Shown piece after piece: positions 34,472 to 46,169 of a stretch of 64,000 bases of DNA; the stretch's first letter is position 1, and each line of letters begins with the position of its first letter. The notes under the pieces are model-generated. The model saw nothing but the letters and a program-made list of their open reading frames with translations. It was not told the origin of the DNA and searched no databases. Origin of the DNA: Biscogniauxia marginata (Eukaryota > Ascomycota > Sordariomycetes > Xylariales > Xylariaceae); NCBI GenBank assembly GCA_022695795.1, contig MU404065.1, forward strand, positions 186,001 through 250,000, read 5' to 3'. The translations under genes and the position numbers were made by a program.

Positions 34472-35992
34472 ATGGAGCAGGACCCGGCGAATCCTTATAG
34501 ATGGCGGCTCCCAAAGCCCAACTATCTACCCCATAATTTGGATGCTGACGAGCATATCGTAGACGTCTATGAAGACGCCGTTCCAAAGTTTCAGCCTTTG
34601 GATCGGCCGAGCGACATGGAGAATGCTGCCTATCTCAACAAGATCAAACGTTTTGCCCACGAGTATGGCATTACCAAGCCAAAGGGCACCAAGGTATCAT
34701 TCCACTACAACCCGGACATGGAGAGACATCACTTCGGCCAGACTCATCCGATGAAGCCCTGGCGCTTGACTCTGACCAAGAGCTTGGTTTCTGCTTACGG
34801 CATGAATTTTGCCATGGACAACTACTCCGTCCGGGCGGCCACCTACGAAGAACTCACCGCATTTCACACCGAGGATTATGTCAATTTCCTGGCTACTGTT
34901 GCACCTCAACCCTTGCCACTCGATGTAGACAATCCTCATCCGGACCTGAAGTTCAATCTGGGAGGTAGTGACTGTCCCTTATTCGAAGGCCTATATGATT
35001 ATTGCTCCATGTCTGCCGGCGCTTCCTTGGACGCCGCTAGAAAACTTTGCGCCAACCAGGCTGACATCGCCATCGCCTGGGGTGGCGGACTACACCATGC
35101 CAAGAAATCCGAAGCGTCAGGGTTTTGCTATATCAACGACATTGTTCTAGCCATATTACAACTCCTACGCATCCATGCTCGTGTGCTCTATATCGACATT
35201 GACGTACATCATGGTGACGGCGTTGAGGAGGCCTTCTTTTCCACCGACCGCGTCATGACCGTCTCCTTCCATAAATTTGACCCACAGGTATTCTTCCCTG
35301 GCACGGGTGCTTTGGATGATAATGGCCCCAAAAGCGAACACAATCCGGGAGCCCACCATGCTATCAACGTACCCTTGAATGACGGTATTACGGACGAACA
35401 ATACGAATGGCTTTTTCAGAACATCATCTCAAGATGTATTGAGAAATTCAGACCTGGTGCAATCGCCCTACAATGCGGAGCAGACTCGTTAGCGGGAGAC
35501 AGATTAGGTAAATTCAATCTACTCGTTCAAGGACACGCTTCGTGTGTAGAGTTCTGCAAGAAACTCAATATTCCCTTGATAATATTTGGAGGTGGAGGCT
35601 ACACGCCGAGAAACGTCGCTCGTGCCTGGGCCTATGAGACTGCCGTCGCAATCGACCAGCACAAGAACATTCCCACAGAGATACCCATTCACACGCCCTG
35701 GCGCGACCGGTTCCGTAACGACTCACTCTTGCCCACCATACAACAGATTTTGGGTGAACCTCGCCAGAACCGGAATACCCAGAAGAAGTTGTCGGATATC
35801 GTGCAGCATGTCAGTGAACAGTTACGCTTCGTTGGGGCTGCACCCAGCGCACAGTTATCTATCATTCCGCCGGACATAGGACCTATTCGGGATGAGGTTG
35901 AACAGCGAATTAAGGAGGAAATGGAAGATAAGAATGAGCTAGGGCGAAAGCTCCAGGAAGAGGGAGTTGGCGATCGCATGGAACTCTCTTGA
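34472..35992 (+). CDS. HOS2: class I histone deacetylase, Hos2/HosA type
   Basis: Zinc-dependent deacetylase of 506 residues, no intron. The catalytic region runs from about 70 to 400. The HPMKPWRLTLTKSLV segment fits the Hos2 branch (Rpd3 has a different HPMKP follow-up). The active-site segments are GGLHHAKKSEASGFCYINDI (tandem His), DIDVHHGDGVEEAF with the zinc-binding Asp and His, ALQCGADSLAGDRLGKFNL with the third zinc ligand Asp, and GGGGYTPRNVARAW with the catalytic Tyr. Hos2 is the deacetylase of the Set3 complex in yeast; the fungal orthologue HosA influences secondary metabolism and development. A GTG one codon earlier is not used; the ATG at 34472 is the first Met. The C-terminal tail is acidic and charged. 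Confidence 0.92.
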   Translation: MEQDPANPYRWRLPKPNYLPHNLDADEHIVDVYEDAVPKFQPLDRPSDMENAAYLNKIKRFAHEYGITKPKGTKVSFHYNPDMERHHFGQTHPMKPWRLTLTKSLVSAYGMNFAMDNYSVRAATYEELTAFHTEDYVNFLATVAPQPLPLDVDNPHPDLKFNLGGSDCPLFEGLYDYCSMSAGASLDAARKLCANQADIAIAWGGGLHHAKKSEASGFCYINDIVLAILQLLRIHARVLYIDIDVHHGDGVEEAFFSTDRVMTVSFHKFDPQVFFPGTGALDDNGPKSEHNPGAHHAINVPLNDGITDEQYEWLFQNIISRCIEKFRPGAIALQCGADSLAGDRLGKFNLLVQGHASCVEFCKKLNIPLIIFGGGGYTPRNVARAWAYETAVAIDQHKNIPTEIPIHTPWRDRFRNDSLLPTIQQILGEPRQNRNTQKKLSDIVQHVSEQLRFVGAAPSAQLSIIPPDIGPIRDEVEQRIKEEMEDKNELGRKLQEEGVGDRMELS

Positions 35993-36970
35993 GGATTGGT
36001 GTTGCATGCAGATATATGCCTAGAGGATGAGATCATCTCGCTGAAGCAGCCGCGGTTCTGATTGAGTTGCACTCATTATCTGCCAATCGCAGCTTAGTGT
36101 AAGTTTCTAAGGTACGGAATCGCTGTGTTCTGGAAATCGGTAGTATTGTCGATAAAACCAGCTATGGTGGTGTTGGCTAAGCATCAGCATCAGTCACGGG
36201 AGTATATCTGGCAAAGTAGGTATTCGGAAGAGTACTGTCTGTTAGTTGTTATAGTGCTCGCGGCTTTAAGTGAGGACCTAACTGTCTGAGCAAGTCATAT
36301 GTGGCCATAGAGCGAACTTGTGTAATCTATGCTCAAAGAGTCGCACGGTGTCACTGCTGGATCACTATAGCACCAACGCAACAGCCGGGACAACCATGAA
36401 TTGGTCAGCCAGCCCGTGGCCACGACTCTAGTTCTTCGAACCAACTATTCTATATAGGAATACACCATAGATGTAACGATGGCAATATATTTGTCTCATG
36501 TTATTTGTTCCGGCTTTGGTCTGGTGGTAGCACACGAGACACAACGACCAACAACATCCTTTGTGTTCCTCGGCGTGGATGTTGGCCACGACACTTCCGT
36601 CAGGCCTTGAGCTTTTCTGAATAACGAAACTTTGCCCTTGTGACCTAGCTTCTCCTGTTGGCTAGCTACACAGAAGTTTTCTTGCCTTTGCCACGCGCGT
36701 TTCAAAGTTCAGCGATGTCTATAAATCAGGGTTCCTCGTACGGGTGAACCTGGGCTCTCTCTTCTTCATTCACCCCTATCTCTAGAACAGTCATAGACTA
36801 CAATCGTACGCACGCTCGCAACGCTCTGCCATTCTTCTTTATCAGCTTCGAAGCAACATATTCATTCTCGCGACGACCCACGCACTACGTGTCCTACTAC
36901 GAATCCTATCGATCATCAAGTCTCTCACTCGCTACCGGGCACTCCCGCTGTTCCACCTCCGCCAGTCGAT
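35993..36970. other. intergenic; promoter of the small Cys-rich gene
   Basis: HDAC 3' end, then about 500 bases without a gene, then a promoter at about 36700-36970. Confidence 0.5.
36720..36726 (+). promoter_or_regulatory. TATA box of the small Cys-rich protein gene
   Basis: TATAAAT, followed 30-45 bases later by a CT-rich initiator stretch (36751-36775) and about 200 bases of CT/CA-rich leader before the ATG at 36971. Confidence 0.55.
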
Positions 36971-37144
36971 ATGCAGCACACAACCTCCAGAGATCTCGTC
37001 AACCCGGATGCGGCCAAGCCCCCCACGCATTGGTGGTGCTGTAAGTGTGGAGCATCAAATAGGCTGCGTATCTTCGTGTGTTCAGGAAGCACTCTCAGCA
37101 AGTGCTCCAGGTGCGAAGACTTTCATCTAGATCTCACTGAATGA
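36971..37144 (+). CDS. small cysteine-rich, zinc-ribbon-like protein
   Basis: A 57-residue frame. It has paired cysteines in HWWCCKCGASNRL and, 25 residues later, in SKCSRCEDFHLD, spaced as in small zinc knuckles (RanBP2-like W-x-C-x2-C .. C-x2-C). No signal peptide or membrane segment. A TATA box and CT-rich leader upstream support transcription. Small fungal proteins of this Trp-Trp-Cys-Cys type are common but uncharacterised. A GTAAG inside the Cys codons could in principle be a donor, which would change the model. Function unknown. Confidence 0.5.
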   Translation: MQHTTSRDLVNPDAAKPPTHWWCCKCGASNRLRIFVCSGSTLSKCSRCEDFHLDLTE

Positions 37145-38514
37145 ACGTAAGCCACCCCCCTTCGCGGCATATTCTACGCATATCCGTATTGACGATTACA
37201 AGCTATTCCCTTAGCACCGGGGAAAAGGGGCGGGGTGTGATACCCCGTTCGCTCAGGTTTTGAATAACGAGAGAGATAAATGTCCCGATGGAACCTCGGT
37301 ACGGCACTCGGAGGATCGTGATAACAGGGGCGATGTCAACTACGATCAATCCAATCTTGCTCTCAAAAGACCAAAACAAAACAAAAAACCACATCTTACA
37401 TTACCTCTCCTTAGCTACTTAAGCAATAACAGCTCTGGGGGTGGATTTTGGGTCGAGCCTACTCTCACCGCCTATATATCTAGGCCGCCGGCATCCATTC
37501 TGAAAGCATCTTCATAGTCGCTGCCGCCATGTTCCAGGCGGACTTGGCCTTCAGCGGACAGTTTCCTATATTTCCTTTATCCATACGCTTATCTGGGGAA
37601 TTGTAAGGAAGATATCTTTCTTTTAGACTATTGAGATGGGCTATAGATTCATCTTCGGCTTCCTTTCCCCTTTACCCTTAGCGTTAAAAAAATAAAAATA
37701 AAAAATAAATTTTTTTTGGAATATTGAATACATTACTCCGTGCCCCAATGTTGCTTATTTACTTGCTTGACATGTATCATTCGATCCAGTGACGTGTGTG
37801 TGTGTGTATGTCCAGTGCAGGTAGTAAGTAGAGTGAACGAAGAGACCAGAACAAAGAAGGGGGGGAATAATAATCGAGCTGTGTTCCCCTTACATGCCAG
37901 CCAGCAACCCCTCGGCAGCCCCTAGAGGCCTATATATGTGAGGTTTTTGCCCCTGGGAAATATGAAATGGAAACTGATATTATCTAAAAAGTCCTTAGTT
38001 TCTTCGACGTACCTTAATATATACCAAGAACTCAAAGCCCTGCAGCATATGTGTAGTAGCACACTGCCCAAATGACTAGAGGAGCAAAACTCGATTATAA
38101 ATATTCAACACATTCGCCTTCCCGCAAAAAAAAAGAAGAAAAAAAAAGAGTGAAACCTCCCTTTCACCTGAGTTATTCAGTGTGATACGAGATAAAGCAG
38201 TGGGACAATCATCATTAGCGACAACTAGGAATCCTCATCCATATTATTGTTATAAATTTGATATATCAGGGAATTCTTAGCCCGAAACCCCCTTTTCCTT
38301 TTACTACAAGTTCGCTGTTGCCTCAAACCCCAGAGCTACACGCCCCCTTTCCTTTCCTTTCCTTTTCCCTTTTTTTCTTCTTATTTTTTTTCCCTCCTCT
38401 TCTCCTCTTCTCCTCTTACTCCACATGGCATAGTGCATCCCTCCAAGACAAAATCCACGTCCCACCCCCCCCCCCCCCCTTCTCCTTTTTTTTCTCTTTC
38501 AAATTTCCTTTTTC
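37145..38514. other. intergenic
   Basis: No gene recognised. The last 180 bases (38340-38514) are an almost pure pyrimidine tract on the plus strand with a C15 run at 38465-38479, directly after the aminopeptidase stop codon (minus strand). Confidence 0.55.
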
Positions 38515-40273
38515 TCAGATAGTATGATCCCCGCCATGAGCGCAAGACTTCTCCAGCGTGGCGTGGGCGGACGCGCGGCGCCACTTGTCGAACTGGGCGC
38601 GGATGTTGGCGGGGCCGCCGCGCGGGTTCAGCGAGGTGGTGTTGCGCGGGGGCAAGGCAGCGGGGTCGGCGAGGGCGAGCCGGGCGGCGACGGCGCCGGC
38701 GGCGCGCGCGTTGGCCGTCAGGGCGTCGTAGTCGATGTTGTCGACGGTGTCACACGCGAGGTGGTAGCAGGGGTCGGCGGGGGCGCCGGCGCCGGTGAAC
38801 AGGCCCGACGACGCGATCCCGAGCCGCAGGAAGCCGACGTAGTCGGAGCTCGAGCCGAAGGCGCCGAAGCGCGCCGGGTAGCCGGCCGCCGTCAGGTGGT
38901 CGTGCAGCGCCTGCGCGCCGACGAGGTCCCCCGCGTTGTCGCCCGCGTACACGGCGAAGTCCGGGTTCGGCGACCCGACCATGTCGTAGTTGAAGTAGAA
39001 CCGGATCCGGTCGGCCTCGGCCGCGGTCAGCGTCGACGTGTAGTAGAGCGAGCCCACGAGCCCGCTCTCCTCGGCCCCCCACCACGCGAACCGCACCTTG
39101 TTCGCGAACCCCGTGTACCGCCGGAGCGCCGTCAGGATCTCGAGCAGCGCGCTGGTGCCCGAGCCGTCGTCGTTGACCCCCGGCCCGGCCTGCACCGAGT
39201 CCAGGTGCGCGCCCAGCATGATGACGTTGTCCGGGTCGCCCACCTTGGTCTCGGCGATGATATTCCACGTCTCGCGCGTGTCAAAGACCGAGTCGACGTA
39301 GAGGCGCACGGTCAGCGTCTCGTTCGCGGCCAGGCGCGCGCTCCAGGCGGAGCCGACGGCCAGCGGGATCGTGCCCACGGGCACCAGGAGGCCGATGTTT
39401 TCGGCGCCCAGCGTGGCCGAGTTCGGCGGGCTCTCGAGGTTGTGGTACAAGATCACGCCGAGCGCGCCATGCGCCTTGGCCAGCTTCAGCTTCTCGGATA
39501 TGGCGCAGATGCCGCGCTTCACGAGCGCGAGCTTGCCCGTCGCGTCGATGCCGGCCCACTGGTCTTCAAAGCAGGCCGAGCCTTTTACGTGATTTTCCGC
39601 GTGAGTAACTCTGAATTTTATTCTATTTTAAATGGAGAGAAAAACGGGTATGGGTACTAGGGAGTGAGGGTGTAAGGTAGGATAGGACAAATTAGCATAC
39701 CTCTCTCATCATCCACCGGTGTGTCGATTAACGGCGCCGTGATCCCCTCCTCGTCCGTGCCCGGGTTGTAGATCAGCGGGATCACGTCCACGGCCTCCCC
39801 CTCCGGGCCCGTGACCGATATGTCGCGCACCTGGGCGAACGTGTGGTTGAACGGCTGCACCCAGGTGTCGTACTCGGGCGCGAACCGCGTCTGCGCCCGC
39901 TCCAGCACGTAGTCCACCGACGCCTTGTAGCCCGGCAAGCCGAAGGCGCGGTTCCCACCGTTTTCATCCGCGATGCGGTTCAGGTTTTGCAAGTTGCGCT
40001 TGAGTCTGGGAGTGCTGTTAGTTTTATGGCCTCAAAATGTAAAAGGAGAGGTGGGGGGGGATGATTTGTAACCGCGGATTGTGACAGGGCAAGTTGGGAG
40101 GTTCGTGTTATACAATTTCACCACATGGATAGATATAGAAAGACTATTTCCAAGTTAGAAACTTACTCCTCGAGCAGAATGTCGGCCTCGATCTTCTCGG
40201 GCGTCAAGATGTCGGTAGCGAGACCCCGCGCCGCGAACGACGCCGCCGCAAGGGCGAAAGTAAGAGTCTTCAT
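38515..40273 (-). CDS. secreted M28 zinc aminopeptidase with PA domain
   Basis: 492 residues. Exons (minus) are 40273-40167, 40005-39701 and 39581-38515. The signal peptide is MKTLTFALAAASFAARGLA. The M28 zinc and catalytic residues are visible in order: His in MLGAHLDSVQ, bridging Asp in GVNDDGSG, catalytic Glu pair in WWGAEESGL, Asp in FNYDMVGSPNPD and His in DPCYHLACDTVDNID. The PA (protease-associated) domain is split by intron 2 and includes GKLALVKRGICAI and GALGVILYHN. Length and layout match fungal aminopeptidase Y/Lap2-type enzymes that trim peptides outside the cell or in the vacuole. Intron 2 uses an AAG acceptor; the frame leaves no better choice. The third exon is very GC-rich. 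Confidence 0.93.
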
Positions 40274-41443
40274 GGCTAATACTTTCGAAGACGATTTTCG
40301 ACTCTCCGAGTAATGAAGCCAAGCTAGCTTATTTGGGAGAGGAGAGAACGACGATCAGAGGTCGCATCTGGCCTACGTGCGCAAGGAGAAGAGGAAGGAC
40401 AAGAAAGGTGTATAAGACGAGCCAATTTATACATGAGTATTCCGCTGGGCTTGGCTGGCTATAAGCTTTCAGTTGTTATTATTATTGATTTTACCCAATT
40501 CGCTGCGCAAGTTATCCATCCTAGCGATAAACAAGTAAAAGCAACCAAACCGAATGCGAGATTAGAAAATCACCTAACCTAATCTTTCGGCGTGACAGTT
40601 TTCTTGGTATTGCTTGGGTAGGTAGGTATGTAGGTAGCTTCGATAATACACAATTCACTGTGCCGTAAGCGTTTGTATGTAAGTATTACCTATGAACTCC
40701 GTCCTATTATCCGCAACGAGGTAGTCAAAAGGGACGCGGTCCTTGGTACGAGGCCACGAGCAGAATGGCGTGCCAGAGCTAGAACCATCTCCGCAGGTCA
40801 ACCCGCCCTGCCCGTCTTGGCCTCCTGGCTGGGCGCGCTTGGTCGTGGAGCGAAGATATACTGCTTTGGGCAGGTGCCAAGAGAACACTCGAGCTTTTCG
40901 CCATACCTATCGCGAGGCACAAAAGACGTGAGAGCGCCTCTCTGTGTATAGCTTATACATATTCATGGGTGTATTAGTCATCATGTGAGCTGACTCTATG
41001 AAATTCACGGCATACTCCGGAGCTCTTGTTCCTTGCTTATTGTATTCGGAACATGGTCTGGTTGGACAAACCCTAGACCTATCGTATGTGTATGTATGCA
41101 TCCATGCATGTATGTATATATATGGTCCACCTATAAGTCAAATACAGGGAAAGCTGAGTTCGAGAACTTTAAATATCTAAAAGCAGATATGCAGTCATCA
41201 ACAATCGCATATCTTATAAAACATCCCAAAGGAATACGTTTATTAATACCAAAGCAGCCCTCATTTTACTAATTAATCATAATTACTTTTCCTGTCCATA
41301 GCCCTACCTAACCAAAATGGATGTAAGCATAACACCAGACGCCACACATGCAAACTAGACCGCGTCGAGATTTCATGATACATGTTCATCAACACTTTTT
41401 AAGTCTGGGAGGTGCGCAGTTAAAACAGCCTACTACCGGTGGC
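40274..41443. other. intergenic; aminopeptidase promoter
   Basis: No gene. A TAGGTAGGTATGTAGGTAG block lies at 40617-40637, and a CATGTATGTATATATATGG run near 41105-41125. Confidence 0.5.
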
Positions 41444-43307
41444 TCAGTATTCTCCTACCCAGTTAGCATAGCCTGCCTCCCGCTTCTTTCTTAGAAGCCT
41501 CGCCTGGATTCCGACATAGCCTACCAGGCAGATACCGATCACGAGCCCCAAGGACAATAGCATTATATTTACCGGGACGGGATTTCCACGGAAGGTCTCG
41601 TGGAATAGGAAGTCGAGACCGCTTTGGCTGAAGTTGAGCAAACCGGACAGGCATATTATAGTGCCGTAGACGGTGCCGAAGGTGCGGAAGCCAAACACCT
41701 TTGCGCTGTAGTCGCTAACAGCCGTGTAGTAGAAAGGCCGGTACAGAACGAAGAGGCAGATATTCGTGTAAGCTGCCCACTCGTATGGCAGAATGCCAAG
41801 GATACCGATGGTTGTCGCGACAGAGACGAGAGTCACGAGAACCGTGACAGTATTTGTGTGGTCTAGGATAACTCCAATAAAAGGGATTGAGATGATACCA
41901 CCGATGGGAAGCGCGAGGTCGAAGAAGTTGTTGATCTCGATAGCCTTCGACTTGGAGTGAAATATGGCCTGATACTGTGGGCGAATGGTGGCTACGAAAT
42001 AGTTGATTCGCGTCATTTGGACGACCGTGAACAAGCAGATCAACACGAACCAAGGAGAACGGATCTGCTCTGATGCTGTGTTGGCATGCATCACACCCCA
42101 CACCCCACTGTTTTCGTTCTTGCTTTCTTCACGGCGGGCCTTTTTATCAGCACTGTCAGAACCTAGCAACTCTTGGATCCCCTGCACAATGTTCTCGCGC
42201 TGCTCACGCCGCTCCTCACGTCGTTCCTCTCGTAAAAGTGCCGAATGTTCATCTATTTGATCCTCGGCATCTATGACGTTTGATGACACGGATGAGTCAC
42301 TAGAAACAGGTGCCCCGATATCGTTTATCATTTCTCCGACAGTCTTATATGACTGTTTTGGGAGAACTGTGAGCTGGAGAATGAGTATAATCAATGGGAC
42401 GATGAGGTAGGCTAGGAAGAACTTATGGTACCCAAAGGAACCCCCGGTATTCTGGAAAATGAGACGGTACACGAGGAAAAGTGCACTAGAGGCATCTATC
42501 AAAGTTAGGAGTCAGTAAGTCATCTTGTCTTAAGGGGCAATGAACTTATGAAACCGAGATAATGAATAACTCCCGAAATCACCTACCAAAAGCGCCAGTT
42601 AGCAGGGCCAGGATTAAGCCAGAATGTTGTGGGAAGGCATTCGAAAGTTGGAACGAGGAGATATAGGTGAAAGGTCCACCCAAAGCGAGAAACAGGTAGC
42701 CTAGCAGGAAGCCGTCGATGGGCATGCTCTGGGCAAATGCCATGAAGAGGGAGCCGATGGTGAGGAACAGGGCACCAAGGATTCCGCATACTCGCGGGCC
42801 AAAGTGGTCCAGGATAGCACCAACGGGCAAAGCTGCAACGTTCGTAGCCACGGCGGCAACAGTGAACATAAGATTCAGGTGTATCTCGACGCATGTGTCC
42901 ACGCCATTACAGATATCTTGATAGGCGCCTTCCTGTTTTAAGACGGGCTTCAGTGCAGCATAGCCAAATACGACCCCAGCGGACAGAAAGCAGTAGAATA
43001 CTGTGACCGCAATTTGTACTAGTGATAGTTAGATATAGCATGAGCGGGGGAGGGGGGAAGAGAGAGGAGGCCAGGGGCACTTACGAACTCGTTTCCACTG
43101 GGGTACTTCGAAGGCACCAACAGGCTGTCCCGGATGATGAGCACTCTTCACGGTTGTGGGATCCCACGATTCGGGGAGCGGATTAAAGCTGAGCCTCTGC
43201 GCTCTCGCGGAGGCGGCAGTGGAAGAGGCGGAGCCGCGCCGGGATCGCTCGCCCTCGGGCGGGACGCTCATAAAGGTCTCGAGAGACCCAACGCGAGGCA
43301 GAGACAT
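41444..43307 (-). CDS. MFS transporter, FMP42/SLC43-like
   Basis: 568 residues. Exons (minus) are 43307-43085, 43018-42587 and 42495-41444; introns are 66 and 91 bases with tctaac and cctaac branches. A cytosolic N-terminus of about 75 residues, Ser/Arg-rich, is followed by about 12 hydrophobic segments in two halves. TM1 is IAVTVFYCFLSAGVVFGYAA, then the first-loop motif VGAILDHFGPRV (the MFS D-x-x-G-R/P type). A charged central loop of about 110 residues has an EERREERREQRE repeat. The second half starts SPWFVLICLFTVVQMTRINY. The pattern matches fungal relatives of the SLC43 amino-acid transporters (yeast Fmp42); substrate unproven. Confidence 0.85.
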
Positions 43308-46169
43308 GTCTTTGGTGGGAAAGCCTCTGAGGAACTACCTACTCGTGCAACAAGGAGATGAACTTTTAACGACTCGAGAGACAGCCTCGAAGAGACGGGA
43401 CACTTATCCCAGGTAGGCAGGCAAAAGGCACAGATTTCACGATTAAACCTCAACAGAGAGAAAGCTTATCTAGAAACAGGAGCTTAAAATTAGGGGGTCG
43501 GCGCCGGTGACAATGGAAGAACAGAGTATTTGTGGCGTTTTAAGACGTTGGCAGACAGGCGGAAGAGTTCGGTTTCTAGTGAAGCGTCAAGGGGACCTTG
43601 TTGGAAACAAAGAGGTGCAAGCAACCCCTCCCCTCCGAAGGAACCGCAAATCGAGAAGAGGGCAATCGATCAATGGAGATTTTGCGTCCACTGTGACGAA
43701 GGGAGAGATGATGGAGGTTGCTTGCTCTCGTGTAAGAAAAAGAACAAGGAAAAAACCCGAGTTTTCTCCTTAAACAACAACGACGATGCGATGTGTGAAG
43801 AAGTCCAAGATAGCGGGACGGAGGGAAACCCACAGACCTTGAACACTTTCTCACCGTACTTATATATGTAGGTATGTATCTACCTAGTTTAGAGCGTACA
43901 TAGGTAGGTTAGTCTAACGGAAGTGGATATACGCTACTGGGCCAATAGATGATGCAATGCAGCAACCGAACATCTTATAACGGTATTTGCGTCGCCAAGG
44001 TGGAAAGTTTTTTTTTTTTTTTTTTAGAGGGAATGGGACTCAAGGTTGAGCATGAGGAAATGGAGTCCGCGTGATCGCGGACCGGGCGGGGGATCGCAGT
44101 TATGCATCTAGTGGGATCTGCATTCCCTTCCACTACAGCGTTCACGGGGGTTTACGGGGGTGCCGACAGGCAGATTACTCGCCTAGTTGCACTATATGCC
44201 AATGCGCAGTACGCTACCCCGCAGTATTCTATTCCCATAACCCACATAGCCATAGCCCCATCGCCCTCCGCAACTTCGAACCAACCTCGTTCCATCCTAG
44301 GTAGGAATCTAATTGGCTCGAGATGCTATTCTTTTACGAAATATTTAAAGGATTCCTACACGTCGTGTCACATAGCTAGCATCATCTGCACGGTACACAG
44401 GACACCCATCCTTCTGCGACTCATGGGATTCTCAATCTCGTCGACCTCAACTAAACAAGTCCAAGTCCTAACCTATATCCTATTCCCATTATACCGGATC
44501 CGAAGACGGTGGTCCAGAGCGGTCTAGCTGTTGGTAGCATGTAGATAACGGAGGATACCGCCGGAATCTACTCGCCCGAGACCGCTCTAAAGTTGCCTCA
44601 CTTGCCCACCCAAGACGGACTATCCTGATGAAGAGAAGAGGAAGAAAATTTTTCTATTCAGCTAAACACTAGCTCACGATAATGCTTACCTAGATTGAAA
44701 GAAAAGCCATAAATTAGTCAGTCGCTTCGATATTTCTTCACGGATATCTAAGGTAGGGTGCAGTGAGAGTATGCAAGACAATCGCTTCGTTATCAGCTAT
44801 ACTAGCTAGGTACATACCTACCCAAGTTGCTAAATATCTTTCTCGTTCTACATAACATCACATCATTCAGCAACAATTCTATTGGTATTAATTGAAATAC
44901 GAAATCACCGAATTTTTTCTAAATTGAGAGGAAGCATCTAGCTATACATCGCCAGGGCATGGTATAAGTAAAACCGAATTGTCTTAACGAAGGTGGCGAG
45001 CTCGTGACGGTATATCTCAAGCTAATGCCTGCAGAAGACCCGTGACCACATCCGCCTCTTTTTGTTGTCTGGACATAGTAGCATTCATTGCCTTGCTTCT
45101 TTTTCTTCTATAAACTCTTCTAGAGGCAAGCCTACCTACCAACCAACCTACCTAGGAAGGAATTTGTGAGTCTTTACGAACCGAAACGACAGCGCAAGGG
45201 GGAATAAGTTGCCCACACGACGAGATTATCAATATAAGAACGACTGCCAAAAAAATAGGGCAATCCGAAATAAACTGCAACTTAAATCCTGTCGAGAGAA
45301 AGCAGTATATCTCTGGCCCTGTTTCATCTTCACTAATGGATGCGAAGTAGAGTGAGCTAGCTCATCCTCAACGGAATATACCCGTATAAAATCACAGGAC
45401 ACACGATAAGATCTGTTTTCAATTTGCTAATTTCAAATTTAACCACGGACAACACAAGATAGTTTCGCGAACGTAAAAGGCGCGCTACAGCGCACGGAAA
45501 TAAAAGGCTCTGATCTTCTAACCCCAATTGATCAAAACGTGTTCCAGCCCCGCGCCAGCATCCATAGTCCTTGCGAGTTGGGTCTGGAGAAGAAACGTAA
45601 ACCCGTTTCTTAATAGTTGAACGGTATTGGTATTGTAGCCTACACCAATCTTCCATGATTGACGATATGATCTGCCCAAATCCCTATGTACTCCAAACAC
45701 ACCAAGGACCGTTGAATGCCCGAGTCTCCCGTGACCTGAAATTGAGTCCTCGATCCTAAGTTGTTCGGTGACCTCGGTACGGTATCTCGAAATTATGTTG
45801 ATGGGGAGTTTTGATGAGAATCGTCTATTCACAGGAACAGTGTAGTCAACGATAGAGTTGAGAGGCACCGTAAACCTGAAGAGCCGTACCGCCGCCCCGC
45901 TGCAACAAGCAGAAAACGAAGCCACCACGTTGAGTCCTATGCACGCCCTACACAACGGCAAAAGCTGGAACCTTGGTCACAGATACCCATCCCGCGAAAC
46001 CGCAAATATACACAATAAAAATTAGATTCGTCACGCCATCAGCACATATGAGCCTCGTGAAATAGTGCCACGATGAGGCAACAGATGGCAAGATGTGTAT
46101 CCATCAGAAAACAAGAGAAGAACGTCGTATAACTACTGAGATATGAAATTTCCATTAGTGAAATCCTAG
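43308..46169. other. intergenic
   Basis: No gene I can support. Frames at 44102-44527 (plus) and 45518-45961 (minus) are open but lack any family pattern. TAGGTAGG motifs occur near 43865-43910 and 45134-45155. Confidence 0.45.
44008..44025. repeat. poly(T)18 run
   Basis: Eighteen T bases in a row in intergenic DNA. On the minus strand this is an A run that could be a remnant of a retroposed tail, but no element body is visible next to it. Confidence 0.8.

Noticed and set aside
38524..39660. 378-codon plus-strand frame opposite the aminopeptidase
   Set aside because: Antisense shadow of GC-rich M28 coding sequence; product rich in Arg, Gly and Val only.
44001..44030. poly(T) run as a LINE/SINE tail
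   Set aside because: No target-site duplication or element body beside it.
44102..44527. 141-codon ATG frame
   Set aside because: No conserved pattern and no splice or promoter support; kept only as intergenic.
45518..45961. 147-codon minus-strand frame downstream of the SUN gene
   Set aside because: Starts at TTG without any ATG; no recognisable domain; could be part of a 3' UTR.
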